The translations under genes were made by a program, and so were the position numbers. A DNA stretch of 64,000 nucleotides from Blakeslea trispora (taxonomy: Eukaryota > Mucoromycota > Mucoromycetes > Mucorales > Choanephoraceae): NCBI GenBank assembly GCA_025331445.1, contig JAIWNE010000015.1, positions 354,738-418,737 of the forward strand, written 5' to 3'. Under the pieces are notes generated by a model, which was given only the letters and a program-made list of their open reading frames with translations, searched no databases and was not told the origin of the DNA. Shown here in pieces: positions 33,539 through 46,063 of this stretch (positions are counted from its first letter, which is position 1; the number at the start of each line of letters is the position of its first letter).

Positions 33539-35123
33539 ATGTTAAGCAAAGCACCTTCTTCTTTAAAAGTTGTCGAGTTACGAGAAGAGCTGTCTAAGCG
33601 TCATTTGCCCACAAAGGGCAAAAAAGAGGAACTTGTCAATCGATTGACAGAAGCAATTGAAGCTGAAAAACAACAAGCTCAGGAAGAATCAGCTGTAGAA
33701 GCTGTGGTTCATGAGCAAGCTGTAGATCAACAGCTTACCATCAGTAAAACAGAAGAAGTAGTCAGTATCACTGAAGTGAAGCTAGATGTTGAGCCTATTG
33801 AGGACTCAAAGGAAGCAACGAGTACTAAGTCAGTGACTGAGACTACAGAGCAGTTAAAGAAAGAATCTGTAGAGCAACTTGCTGATCTGTCTAAAAAAGA
33901 GCCAAAAGAAGAACCAAGAACACAGTTAGTGGAGAAACCTGTAGAGCAACTCACTGAACAACTCACTGAACAACTCATTGAGGAACCCACCGAAAACCCC
34001 GTAGAGCAACCTGCTGAGCAACCCATTGAACAACTTGCCGAAAAACCTACTGAAAAACCTGTAGAGCAACCTACAGAGCAACCTACAGAGCAGCCTGCAG
34101 AAAAACAACCAAATGAACCAGTGTTAGAGGAGCAAAGAAAAGAATCCGTTAGCGTACTGACTGAGAAACCAATGGAAGAAGACAAAACGGAAGCTACAGA
34201 AAGAACTCAACAGCAGCATGCTGTAAGCATTAGTGATGAGCAAGATGAAATGCATAAACTAGATGACAGCAACAAGAGAAAGCGTTCCTCAGAAACTAAT
34301 GATGAGCATGAAGGTAAATTATTTCATCCGAGGACAACTAAAAATGGTTGGTATGGTTTCATATTGACAGCCAAAATTAGAAAAGCGCACCAAAAAGGAC
34401 AATAGTGAAGAAGCATTATATGTTAAAGGCTTTATTCGTCCATTGATTATCCGTCATGTACAAGAATTATTCTCCAAGCACGGTACTGTCAAGCGATTCT
34501 GGATGGATATGATCAAAACACATTGTTATGTAGTTGTAAAGTATACATATTCCATTTTGTTTAGTATCTGTACTAATCCATGATGCTTAGTATGACAATG
34601 CATCACAAGCAAAAGAGGCATTCGATAATGTCAATGGCATAGTGTTTCCATCAGAAACAGGCAGAGAATTAAGTGCTGGCTATTTGACACAAGCGCAGGC
34701 AGAAAAGCTGATTGAGCATGAGCAAAGTGCAGCTGATAAACGCATTAAAGTAGACTGGGAGTCATGTATATCTAAAATCAAGATCGGTGAGAGTCTGACT
34801 TCATCACCTATACCAGAGGCTGCAAGAAAGATCAGACCGACAGGTATTAATCAGGTTGCTAGACAATTGGCTCAAGGTAACAAAGAAGCTATATATGTGT
34901 GTAAAAAGGAGAACTATTAAAAACAATATCTTATGTAGCCGCTGAACCAGTGACACAAGCTTCAAGAGAAGTACATATCGGAACAAGACAGGAAAGGCCC
35001 GCACGAGATCTTTCATTGGACGAACTCTTCAAAAAGACAAACACACTCCCTCATCTTTATTATCTCCCAAATACTGATGAAGAAGCTAAAGCTATCATGG
35101 AAAAACTTCAACATATCAAATAA
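33539..35123 (+). CDS. Acinus homologue: SAP domain, degenerate RRM and RSB motif
   Basis: Four exons: 33539..34313, 34381..34535, 34591..34876, 34939..35123 (1401 nt, 466 aa). Residues about 7-41 are a SAP DNA/RNA-binding domain (LREELSKRHLPTKGKKEELV). Residues 50-230 are disordered, with tandem EQ-P/L-xE repeats (EQPAEQPIEQLAEKPTEKPV). An RRM follows (ALYVKGFIRPLIIRHVQELF, then HGTVKRFWMDMIKTHCYVV, YDNASQAKEAFDNVNG). The C-terminus (about 425-449) has RPARDLSLDELFKKTN followed by LPHLYYLP, matching the RSB motif by which Acinus binds RNPS1 and SAP18 in the ASAP complex. ASAP acts in splicing and at exon-junction complexes; an intron-rich genome suits its presence. The acceptor at 34379-34380 was chosen because the nearer AG gives an in-frame stop. 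Confidence 0.85.
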
Positions 35124-35241
35124 AATAAAGCTTCCCAAAATGGAAGCAGACGGTCACTTTTTTTTTTTATTTTCCCCTGTCTGCTTAAATTTTGACAAGC
35201 CCCCATTTTCTAAAAAAAATCATTCTTTCTTTACTGCAAAG

Positions 35242-37620
35242 ATGTCGTTTGTGCGATCCTTACTTGGAGGGCTTCCAGTAAGGGCATCCTTCAAAGCTGC
35301 TACAGCTTCCTTTGTAGAAGCAGCGCCACAAAACGCTTTCTCTTTGTTTCCCATCTCCATGTCCCGCCGCTTTCAGTCTACCGAGACTGATGCAAAGGAC
35401 CTTGTAAGTCTTGCAGTGACACATTTTATAGAGTACACCGAGCTCATATGTCTTTTTTTATTATCAGGAACGCTTAAATAAACTTCGCAACATTGGTATC
35501 TCGGCTCACATTGACTCAGGTAAAACTACCTGTACTGAACGTATTCTTTACTACACTGGTCGTATCAAGGAAATCCATGATGTCCGAGGCCGTGATGGTG
35601 TGGGTGCAAAGATGGATTCTATGGATTTGGAAAGAGAAAAGGGTATTACTATTCAATCAGCTGCTACTTATGCTACTTGGGGTGATCACAACGTCAACAT
35701 CATTGATACACCTGGTAAAGTTCTCTTTCTTTTAAACAGCTATTCGTACTTGACTGACACAATATCATAGGTCACGTTGATTTCACTATTGAAGTTGAAC
35801 GTGCTTTGCGTGTATTGGATGGTGCTGTCATGATTTTATGTTCTGTTTCTGGTGTGCAATCTCAAACGATCACTGTCGATCGTCAGATGCGTCGTTATAA
35901 TGTTCCTCGTATTTCTTTTATCAACAAGATGGATCGTGCTGGTGCCAATCCATTCCGTATTATTGACCAACTCCGACAAAAGCTCAAGTTGACTGCTGCT
36001 GCTGTTCAAGTGCCTATTGGTGCTGAAGATCAGTTCAGAGGTGTCGTTGATTTGATTACTTGGAAGGCTTATTACAACGAAGGTGAAAGTGGTGAAAATT
36101 TGGTTGAAAGAGATATTCCTGAAGATTTAATGCCTCTTGCTACTGAGAAACGTTTGGAATTGATTGAACAATTGGCTAATGTGGATGATGAAATTGCTGA
36201 CATTTATCTCTGTGAAGAGATTCCTACTACTCAGCAGTTCATGGATGCTATTCGTCGCTCAACTATCAGCTTGAAGTTCACTCCTGTCTTGATGGGCTCT
36301 GCTTTCAAGAATACTGCTGTGCAACCTCTTTTGAATGCTATTGTCAACTTCTTGCCTAATCCTACTGAAGTTACCAACACTGCTTTGGATATTAGCAAGG
36401 GTGAAGAAAAGGTTGACTTGAAGTCTTGTTCCAACAGTCCTTTTGTTGGTCTTGCTTTCAAGTTGGAAGAAGGTCGTTACGGTCAATTGACTTACATGCG
36501 TATCTATCAAGGTTCTTTGAAGAAGGGTTCTTTCATTACTAATGTCAAGACTGGTAAGAAGATTAAGGTACCTCGTCTTGTTCGTATGCATGCTGCTGAT
36601 ATGGAAGATGTGGATGAATTGGGTGCTGGTGAAATTGGTGCCATGTTTGGTGTCGACTGTGCTAGTGGTGATACCTTCACTGATGGTACTCTCCAATACA
36701 CTATGACCTCTATGTTTGTTCCTGAACCTGTTATTTCTCTTTCTTTGGTCCCCAAGGGTAAAGAATCCCCCAACTTCTCCAAGGCTTTGAACCGTTTCCA
36801 AAAGGAAGACCCTACTTTCCGTGTTCATGTTGACTCTGAATCCAAGGAAACTATTATTTCTGGTATGGGTGAACTTCACTTGCAAATCTATGTTGAACGT
36901 ATGAAGCGTGAATACAATGTTGAATGTCTTACCGGTAAGCCTCGTGTTGCCTTCCGTGAAACCATCACACAACCTGCCAAATTCAACTACACTCACAAGA
37001 AGCAATCTGGTGGTGCTGGTCAATTCGGTCGTGTTGTTGGTCAATTGGAACCTATGACTCGTGATGAAGAAACTGGAAAGGATGTTGAATTTGAAAACCG
37101 TGTTATTGGTGGTAACATTCCTACTAACTTCATCCCTGCTTGTGAAAAGGGTTTCAATGATGCTCTTGAAAAGGGTCCTTTGATCGGTCATCCCGTCAAT
37201 GGTATCCGTATGGTTTTGGAAGATGGTGCTGCTCACGCTGTTGATTCAAGTGAATTGGCTTTCCGTATCGCTACCAAGAACGCTTTCAGCGAAGCCTTCT
37301 CCAAGGCCAAGCCTGTTATTTTGGAACCTATCATGAACGTTGCCATTACTGCTCCTATTGAATTCCAAGGTGCTGTTATTGGTGGCTTGAATAAGCGTAA
37401 GGGTACTGTTGTCGATACTGAAATTCAAGAAGACTACTTTGCTGTCACTGCTGATGTTCCTTTGAACGATATGTTCGGTTACTCTACTGAATTGAGATCT
37501 GCAACCCAAGGTAAGGGTGAGTTCTCCATGGAGTACAAGGACCATCAAGCTGTTCAAACTCATGTCCAAGAAACACTTATTCAAGAATACAAGAAGGAAT
37601 TAGCTTCCAAGAACAAGTGA
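35242..37620 (+). CDS. MEF1: Mitochondrial translation elongation factor G (EF-G1)
   Basis: Three exons: 35242..35403, 35468..35714, 35771..37620 (2259 nt, 752 aa; yeast Mef1 is about 760). Residues 1-50 form a basic, hydroxylated mitochondrial presequence (SMSRRFQST). GTPase motifs are AHIDSGKTT (about 67-75, P-loop), GITIQSAAT (switch I end), DTPGHVDFT (134-142) and INKMDR (187-192). Downstream EF-G domains II to V are all present, including [32 protein letters not shown] and [20 protein letters not shown]. It drives tRNA/mRNA translocation on mitochondrial ribosomes. Presence of an ordinary [10 protein letters not shown] block and domain IV supports the elongation type rather than the recycling type. 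Codon use is T-rich but strongly biased, as in an expressed gene. Confidence 0.97.
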
Positions 37621-37776
37621 ACACACTAATACCAACTTGAAAAGAAAAAATGATGTGTTTTTCTATGACACATATACATTTTTTTCTCTCTTTTTTTTGC
37701 TTTTTTTTCTCCTTTAGATGTACAATAAACAATCGAAAGCTTAATAGCTTTTTCTTTAATACAAAAATAAATGATT

Positions 37777-38970
37777 CTATTTTTCACAACCACCAGGTAC
37801 AAAAGGACGAGATACATCAATAGATGGAATCAAATCCTTCATTTGAGAGACTACATTCAATTGACTTTGTCTGTCAGATGCTGCACGAACAGCCAGATAT
37901 TTGCGGCAAAAGATGTTGACAGGAGCTGTATCGGATTTGTCATTATGTCCCTCAAGGACAAGACCACCGGATTCTGTTACAATCACAACAGCTGCTGCTA
38001 CATCCCACTCCCAACAACCCACTTCCCAATAGACATCAACAACACCTTTAGCCACATGACATAGATTGAGTGCTGCTGATCCTGTTGTACGGATGCTATG
38101 AGCCTGTGCTGCAAAAGGATGTTGCTCTGATTTTTCGCGGACCATATCATGCATTGCCTTCATCTTGGCATCAATGACAGATGCAGATCGATCTGAGCCA
38201 GCTTCAGTTGCAATCAAACATTCAGACAAGTCATTTAATTGTGCGGGTGGATTAAATAAAGGCAAGGAGCGGGTGCCATTGAGGTAGGCGCCTTTACCCT
38301 TGGCAGCAGAATATAACTCGTCCAAGAGAGGATTGTATACCACACCAACTGTAGGAACTTTATTGATGGTGAGTCCGATTGAGACAGCGACGAAAGGATA
38401 GCCATGAACAAAGTTGGTAGTACCATCTTAGATAAATGGGTGTGGGGAAGAATATGCTTACATAAGCTTCTGGCTCATACGTCAACAAGGCATGTTTATC
38501 AACTTACCAATAGGGTCTACAATCCATGTTGGATGGTCAGTAAATTCTGTCTTTGCTCCACTAGCAAATGTTTCTTCGCCAATAAACCTAAAGGGTTGAA
38601 AACAGAAGATGATTAATCCTTTGGGTCTTACCATATAATGAAGAGAGGGGCTTACCTGTGTTCAGGATAGGTTTCAAAAAGACGTTTCTTGATGAATTCC
38701 TCAACAGCCTTGTCAGTTTCTGTAACAAGGTCGGTAGGGTTTTCCTTTTTTAGTTCAATTTGAGAGCCACTGCCTGACATGCGCGATTCAACAGCATTTT
38801 TAATGATGGCACCACTATCTTTGGCCAATTCGATAGCAAAGTCAAGGTATTCTTGGACACGGTCTGCATACAATATTTGTTATTAACAAAGTAAGTGTGA
38901 TGAAGTATTATTTATTTTAATCTACATATAAGCACAAAATAATCTCGACTATACCTAATTTGTCAGACAT
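37777..38970 (-). CDS. Inositol monophosphatase
   Basis: Four exons: 38970..38955, 38863..38656, 38587..38508, 38426..37777 (954 nt, 317 aa). The enzyme removes phosphate from inositol monophosphates for phosphoinositide recycling, with Mg2+. Motifs are [25 protein letters not shown] (77-85), [15 protein letters not shown] (96-110, metal ligands in DPIDGT), [20 protein letters not shown], and [18 protein letters not shown] near the C-terminus with the third metal-site Asp. The first exon is only 16 nt (MSDKL plus one base). The C-terminus extends about 30 residues beyond the usual end. No targeting signal. It is tail-to-tail with MEF1 (156 bp) and head-to-head with the DUF7137 gene. Confidence 0.95.
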
Positions 38971-39454
38971 GTCTCGTATTCCCTTTTTTTTTTGTTTATT
39001 TCAAATAAGAAAAAAAAGAAGAAGAAAGAATGAATCGGGTGGACAACAAGGAATATATAACGTATAGACTTTTCTTTTTTAGGTGGGCTATTGTGTATCC
39101 TTCTGGATTTCAAGTCCGTCATATAAATGGAGCAAAGTGTTTTAAGTTTAATGCATCTCCTTAATGATAGATGAGATCTGAAAGAAGCAAACAATGAGCG
39201 GAAAAGAATGAATTGCTTGCCATTGCACAGCAAGGAAATCATGATCGTTATTGCACGATAAGCCTGTAGAAGAAACTAAGGGGAGATTATTTCGGGCGGA
39301 AGACTGATAATTAAAATCGAGTTATTATTAGACACCATTTCAGATGTCGCACAAAAGCCGTTTCTTTTTTTTAAAAAACTCTTTTTCCTTTTTATTACTT
39401 TTTTTTTCTTTTTCTTTATTTTTATTTCGAATCTTTCTAGATTACTGAAAAGCC
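38971..39454. promoter_or_regulatory. Divergent promoter region between IMPase and DUF7137 genes
   Basis: 484 bp separating two start codons on opposite strands. T-rich before the DUF7137 start (39362-39425). No specific site identified. Confidence 0.4.
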
Positions 39455-40517
39455 ATGCGATTCTCTTTTCTATTACTTCTCGGAATCTGTGCTATCTCAA
39501 ATACAGGTAAATCATAAACTGACAATTTTTGAGAATTAATCTAATTTAATTTTTTTTAATAGCTGCTCAAGGTATTAAGATTTCGATTTGATTATTTATA
39601 TCAGCTCTCTTTTTTTTTTTTTTGCTTCAGCCCGAGATTTCTAACTTATATTTATTCATCATTTAGTTGTAAGTAATTCAGGACCAGTAGCACCTACAAG
39701 TAATGGAGCTCCTGTGGCTTCTTCGACAGTGGCTTCACCAGCAGCCTCAGTACAACCTTCAGCACAACCATCAGGACAACCTTCAGCACAACCATCAGCA
39801 GTAGCTTCAGCACAGCCCTCAGGAGCTACTAATGGCACAAATATCATTGGTAACAACAACAGTACAATCCCTTCCAACTCAACAGGTAGCGGAAATAACA
39901 CTCTGGCTGGATTACCTACTTCTGCCAGTTATGGCAACAGTGTTTATCCAGGTGCAGCCACTTTCTTAGCCCCTATAGCCAGTAAATCTGTTTCACCTCT
40001 TTACCGTATTGATAGCAAAGAAAACGTCACCTTCAGTTGGTCTTTTACCAATCTTTTGGTCCAACCTCAAAACTTGACACTTGCCGCTGTTGCACCCAAC
40101 AGTGTGACTTATACCATCGGTGCACTTCCTGGTGTTGCCACAAGTGCCGTATGGCACCTCAGTGATGTACCTGCTGCTTCACCTTTGATGATGGGCATGT
40201 ATCAAATTCAATTATATGATCAAAGAGGCATTTCAGCATTCCAATCTCCTGGTTGGTTAGCACCTAACACAAGAATGACTATTGCCTTTTATTCTGCTGA
40301 GACCTATGCACAAGGAACAGGATGTAAGAGAATCAATCTATAAAGAGGAGGGGGGTTAATACTAGAAACTAAATTGTTTTGTAAATTAGCTGGCTATTGT
40401 CCTTTGTGTTTCTACAATGCAGGTAGACGAATGACAGAAAGTTTTGGACCTATTGCTGTTGCACTCAGTGTGGCAGGTGCTACTACGGGTATGGTGCTAT
40501 ATGGCCTTTTGAGCTAA
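39455..40517 (+). CDS. Secreted, Ser/Pro-rich DUF7137-type protein with C-terminal hydrophobic segment
   Basis: Four exons: 39455..39506, 39563..39571 (9 nt), 39667..40323 and 40390..40517 (846 nt, 281 aa). The N-terminus is a signal peptide (MRFSFLLLLGICAIS). Residues 25-75 are a Ser/Ala/Pro/Gln repeat of AQPSGQPSAQPS type. A beta-rich domain follows: GAATFLAPIASKSVSPLYRI, NVTFSWSFTNLLVQPQNL, then YTIGALPGVATSAVWHLSDV and GMYQIQLYDQRGISA, matching the order of the fungal DUF7137 domain. The last exon adds GYCPLCFYNAGRRM, with a CxxC pair, and the hydrophobic GPIAVALSVAGATTGMVL, a membrane or GPI-signal segment. Using the acceptor at 40388-40389 keeps the CPLC pair; a later acceptor at 40421-40422 would skip it. 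Likely a cell-surface protein of unknown role. Confidence 0.82.
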
Positions 40518-41540
40518 GCAAATAGAAACAAGAAAAAAAAGGGACAATAATAGAAGACGACAACGCCAACAGAACATTGAAGCATAATAAAAAAAAAAAT
40601 GACAGCCAAAAATTCATATAGTTTATAGCTTAATTAGTTTTTTGAAACGAGTTACCATGACAACAATAGAAAAGTGTTTAGTTGGAATCGAAAGTGTAAT
40701 ACACAGACCAAAAACGAGTTAGCAATGTCAATACAATGGCTGGTTAATCGACGATCATCATTGTATACTAGTAACAACACACACTTCTCCTTCTTTCCAT
40801 ATAAACTGTCTTAAAAAAAAAAGGATATGAGAAGATCTTTAGCTTTTTAGATAGTCAAAACCCATTGCTAACGTTGGCAAAGATTGAAAATATAGTACAT
40901 GCTTTCTGAGCCACGTTTTTTTTCTTTTTAAGACACTATAATATCTAATATATAAAATGAGACTGAAAAGAAATGTGTTTACCACATCTTAAGCATTTGT
41001 TTCGTCAATGTCAGTGTTGATTATCGTTCATAGAACAGCCCTCGTTGACTTGATTTCGACTTACAATGTGGTATTGTTCTTGGTTCGAAAAAGAAAAGGC
41101 TGAGATGACTATTTGAGTATTGGGAAGCTGTTGGACAATAGGTTTGCATTAACCTTTCTCGAAAGTGTCAAATCAAATACTTTACTTGACACGCTGCTTA
41201 CACTTTACAAACCCCTCTCCTCTTGTTCAACCGTCTTGATACCGGAAGCAGAATGGAAGAAACTCTGCTTATATGTCTTTGTTCCTATATCAGCCCTTTT
41301 ATATACAGCAGTTTTGATCCGTGCCCAGACTATTGAAGGATAAATGGGACATGCCTCCTCTAGACCGCCAATGTAGTCTAGAAAAAAGATATAATTAGAA
41401 GATGTAGAAAGGCAAAAACACTCGGATTTGACAGTAAAGAGGTAAATTGTTGTGGCAGAAAAAAAAGTTCTTCAGTACCTATTAGGTCTAGACAGAACAC
41501 CTTAACCTGAATTTCCTATTCCTCAAAAATGAAGGATGAG
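40518..41540. other. Spacer, no gene recognised
   Basis: A 76-codon hydrophobic frame at 41113..41343 is open but has no recognisable motif or splice partners. Otherwise nothing seen. Confidence 0.4.
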
Positions 41541-42139
41541 GCAGTCCAAACAAGAAATACTAACCGAAATTAAGGATTTATCTACAAAATCAATCCGAGT
41601 ACTTTGTGCAGTTTATATGAACAAAGTGAGTTGAGCTTTCACTAGTGTTGAGATTTTTTGACTGATGTCTCTATCACAAAAAGGAAATAACTGAATAAGT
41701 GGAAAGGGTCTTTGATGCAAATGAAAAGAAGCTTGTGAAAGTGGTCAGGGAAAAAAGGAGGGAAAGCCTACCATCCAATGCAAACAGCTACAAGCAATTC
41801 AAGAAGCTTGGACAAACATTATGTTGTTTTTCTTTGTGTTTATGTAGTCTGACAGTATTTCTTGACCGATCACTAGATGTGATGCGTTCAGCTTGCAGTC
41901 CCATTATTCTATCTTTATCTATAAGACTTCTCCAGTTCTGTGTATTAGTTTTGTTCTATTTCCGTACACAGCCAGTATACGCTGCTAGAAAAATTAACTG
42001 CTTCTAGACTAAATGCATGCTTTTACCAAGTGCTTGCATAATAAACCGCGCCTATAAAGGACTAGACAGAGGCAGAAACAAAAGGCAAACATAGCAACCA
42101 AGCTCCTGTTTCAGCTCCAATGGCACCAATCAGGAGGCT

Positions 42140-42350
42140 CAAATGTATTTCGGGAAACTTTCTGGAAAAAAACAGATATTGACTTCCTAAGCAACTGTGT
42201 TTTGATTGATGAGTTAGCCTTCCAAGTAAGCTGGAGCCGTATACTAACTTGATCTTCAAAGAAGTTCGAGCCACTGTAGTTTAGTTTATGACTAGGGCTA
42301 AAACATTGGTTACCCTAAGATCAATATCTTGTAAGTTATCATCAGAATGA
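42140..42350 (+). pseudogene. Tc1/mariner transposase relic, first catalytic Asp region
   Basis: The plus-strand frame reads ETFWKKTDIDFLSNCVLIDE (to about 42213), resembling the first catalytic aspartate block of Tc1-type transposases (xxDFLxNCVFxDExxFxIN). Around 42286 another frame reads TRAKTLVTLRSIS, comparable with the TRAxxHTxLGAIS block that normally follows. Both are followed by stops. The open pieces at 41560-41830 may be earlier parts of the same relic but carry no diagnostic motif. It is heavily mutated and inactive. Confidence 0.45.
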
Positions 42351-42359
42351 AGACAATGA

Positions 42360-43541
42360 TATTTTACAAACAAAGCTCAGAGAAAAGAAAAAGACACAGC
42401 TGAACGAAAGGCAAGAAAAAATGACAGTAGGAGATTTGCTTGGCCACTAACTCAATTGCGTGTTGGATGTGCTTGACCAACACAAATAGGTCAAAGGTCA
42501 CTGCCTTAGAATGAATGAAAGTCCCACACATGTCTCAGATCAGATTAAAAAGCTATTTAACAGTTGAGTATATCATCCTATGAAGCAGCTTTGGTTGATG
42601 ACCACCATCAGGAAGAAAAGGGACAAACTGTTGAGCCTGCAATCAGGGTTTAATCAATCTTAATATTACACAAGCCAAAAAAAAAAAAGATGAATACCAG
42701 AAACAAAGGTAATCTATTTCTGGAAATGGTGTAGCTCAGTCGTTTTACCATCTTTTCCGTATCAACTTGTCACGCCTTAAAAATTCAATTGTAAAACTCC
42801 AAAATTGTACGACCAGCAACAAACTAAGCTATGACCATCTTTTCTTTTCTAGACAACTCCAATTCCATAGTAAATTACCTTGTTGAGGGCTACTCGACTA
42901 TTGATGTTCATTCAATGTGTCTCTATATTTGCCAAGGACATGGTCTTGAATGTCTTTTTGTGCAAGTATGAAGTTCATGCTCTGTTAGAAGAGAAAGGAG
43001 CGGGTTAGGATTTTATGCTTGCACAGTCCGTCTTGAACCAATTTCTAATTGTTTTACTTTGTGTGATCTCTCTTTGCCTCTCTCTCTCTATGTGTAATCT
43101 ATTTCTGGAGATAGTATACATTCAGGCTTATTCTGCATCATTTTTCGCTCGTTGTTGGCCAATAAAGGGTCCGTCTGTGTGTGTGCTTTCTATTTCTTTG
43201 TTTTCGCAAGCTACATGTCATGTTATCATTCGTGCATGGCCTTCTCTCTTTCCCTTTATTTTTTTCTTTACCCCCTGATTTCCTTTCTGTTCAACAGATG
43301 TTAATTCGAATAATTTTTGGGGGGAGCCTTAACTATTTCTCCCTTCTCATAAAAAAAAAGTATGTGTGTGTGTGTACAGCTCGTGACCTATCAGTCCTGT
43401 TTCTAGTATATAAACATGAAATTTAATGTTTCTTACTCTCTATTTCTCCCTTTTTTTTTCTTCTCTTTTTTGGCTTTCTTATATACTTACTTCCTGCCAC
43501 TTTCCCTGTAAGAGTAAACTCATTTCTTCTTCAATTCATAA
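42360..43541. other. Spacer upstream of the small ECL1-like gene
   Basis: No gene recognised. T/C-rich stretches at 43000-43300 and 43430-43480. Confidence 0.4.
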
Positions 43542-43989
43542 ATGGACCTCAACATCTGTCTTTATTGTGAAAGATACTTATCTGAAGAGGTAAAATCATA
43601 GCAACAGAGAAAGGCTTTATGAGATAGAAAAGCTAATGATCATACAGAACATGAATTTTTGCTCTTCCATTTGTCAAGCAAGAGAGGCATCTAAACCCAT
43701 TACTTCTCGATTATATATGATGGGTTCTCGATTACCAACAACTTCAATTAATTATGAATCGGCACAACATCGGCGAGCATCCTTTTCGACTGATTACTTA
43801 TCACACAACCCATTGCCTTCTTCATCTTCATCGTCATCATCTTCCATAAACAGTAACTATTCCATCAATTCACTAGAGCCAAAACAGCATTACCAAATAT
43901 CGTACCATATCTTACTCTCTCAACCAAACAGACATTCGGATCCCCAACCAACCCAACAAAATGTATATACAAATTGCTTCTTTGCTTAA
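43542..43989 (+). CDS. Small ECL1-family (life-span regulatory factor-like) zinc-binding protein
   Basis: Two exons, 43542..43589 and 43648..43989 (390 nt, 129 aa), with a 58-nt GT-AG intron. The first exon encodes MDLNICLYCERYLSEE and the second begins NMNFCSSICQAREA. The CX2C pair at residues 6 and 9 and the CX3C pair at 21 and 25 right at the N-terminus, opening with MDL, match the short Ecl1-type domain of fungal extender-of-chronological-lifespan proteins. Those are small nuclear/cytosolic factors induced by starvation and linked to zinc and stationary phase survival. The remainder is Ser/Asn/Tyr/Gln-rich with a run of nine or more Ser. It stands alone in a gene-poor stretch, preceded by a pyrimidine tract. 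Identification rests on a short domain. Confidence 0.7.
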
Positions 43990-46063
43990 TAAAAAAAATC
44001 ACAAGTTTTGTTTTCTTTCCTATTCTAATTTTTTATACAACAGCTTAAAAATTAACTTAATTTTGTTCTTTAACTTGTAAAAGATTGTGCATGAAGCAAG
44101 TAATTAGATTGGTTTAAATATATCTCATAGCAATGTACTCTTGCTCATTGACTTCCCCCCAGAAAAGAGGATACCTCTTTTTTTAAGGCATAGGGAGGTT
44201 ACAATCACTCTACTCTCACTATTCTGTAAACCTTTTCGGAGATCAAAGATTTAAGTTTTCTTGTAATGTGCTAATGCTCTTTGATGGTGCATTATCAAGG
44301 AAAGCTATAGGTTAAAAATAGTTGTTGTGTTTAGCCATCAAATTGGTAATTAATTTAAAGGAGGGACTTAAAGTTGATGGTTTTAAATGCTTGAGACTAA
44401 ACCTTTGTTCTGATGTCTTGGATCAATTTTTTCTTTTGGGCTTGAACCTTCCTCCAAAAAAAGCATTTTGCTGGTGAAAGACATCAGAGCTTAATTCTCT
44501 TTTTTTTGTCAATCCAGTCATTCAGCAAGTATACGTCATGCTTTCTCGAGCCTAATAAATTGGAACATCAAATTGCTGCAGATGAGTGAATTCTTGCATA
44601 TACCTAGTGATTAAGGGATGTTACAAACAAGGGTCGCAGATGCGCCTGGACAATGTTGAGTGGGGGGGGGAGAGAGAGAGAGAAAAGCAGGAACTAAGTC
44701 TGCTTGTATTTCCGAGGAAAGAATTGATGGCTTGATTGACAAAAGCACCTTGAGTATCACCACCTCATTACAAACCACGTTAGTATAAAATAATTGCTAG
44801 CTATTCAATAGTAAGCACATCGATTCTTTTCTTTTCTAATACTGCCCATACAAAACTGATTTGATTCCCATTCAAACAAAGGATTTGCATTTTCTTTCAA
44901 AAGCTGCCATACTCTAAATATTGAGACAGCAAGCGTACCATTTTATTCTGTTTTATAGTAGGAAATGACCTTTGCTCTACGTATTACCTTGGTTGGTAAA
45001 AATAATAGCTCTTCTTTTTCCTTTAATTACAAAATAATAAAGTACGAGTGATAGAGACATAAGAGCAACAAGAGGTTGTCCCTTGATTTATTATTATTTG
45101 GATAATCTAGACAAGAAAGCTAATTGACTGTAGTTCTTTAATTATGGGAGGCAAAAGCTCATTCCTTACATCAGTTTTATTGTTTGATACCAAAAAAGGG
45201 AAGATACATTTGAGATTTGTTGTCCAATCGAAAGTAAGAATTCAAACCGTTTGTTTGGTTGTGTTTATATAATCTAGTAAATGTATACAGATCAGACTGG
45301 GCAGTGATTGGTGTTTAATTTTCGATAACTGTCTATCAGAGTCATATAACACTTTAATAGATAATTGATTTAGCCACTTGTTTCTCTCAAATGATTCGTT
45401 TATTTAGCTTTCTGATCGCATTTAAGCATTTTTGTCATAAAAGCTTTTGTTTTCATATCCGCTATCGCTATAACAAAACTACTGCAGTCTTAATAAAAAA
45501 CCTTCTCCTGTCAGTTATTGATGATGGCTAAAAGAATAAATTAGCAGTAGAGTCTTTTTTTTTTAAAACACAATGAGAAATTCCATTTAACATGGCTGAA
45601 AAGAAGGCTACAAAAATGGTGATGTTCTATAAATAACATTAGTGAATGAGGCTTTTTGTTGGCGCTGCTGTTGCCTAGATCCTCTTTGAAATTAGTTGAG
45701 TTAGTCATTACTGGACCACTGCTGTTTCAGCCAATAATGTATAAAGTCATGATGTTCAAACAAAAAAGGATAAGTATTATGTTTTCATATTGCTTGTATG
45801 AATGTAATTATACAGAGTTGCCACGTTGCTTAGATATCTCTTAAACGTAAGAACAGCAAGAGCACAGCAAATGACGATATTTGTTCTAATTGCTATTTTA
45901 CTTAAGCATTTTACTATTCAACCCAACTAAGTTGCTTTATCCAATAAACTTACAGCTTCCATAACAGGCATCACACTAGTACACACCATGTATGCTGAGT
46001 GACCTACCTTTAGCTTAGCCTATAATCTTCATCTGTAGTAAAGAAAAACTACCAAAGAAAATA
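43990..46063. other. 2-kb spacer, no gene recognised
   Basis: AT-rich. A G-run followed by a GA repeat lies at 44662-44685. No coding, RNA or element signature seen. Confidence 0.45.

Noticed and set aside
36259..37236. 325-codon minus-strand ORF antisense to MEF1
   Set aside because: Shadow of the EF-G reading frame; the sense strand has unambiguous EF-G motifs throughout.
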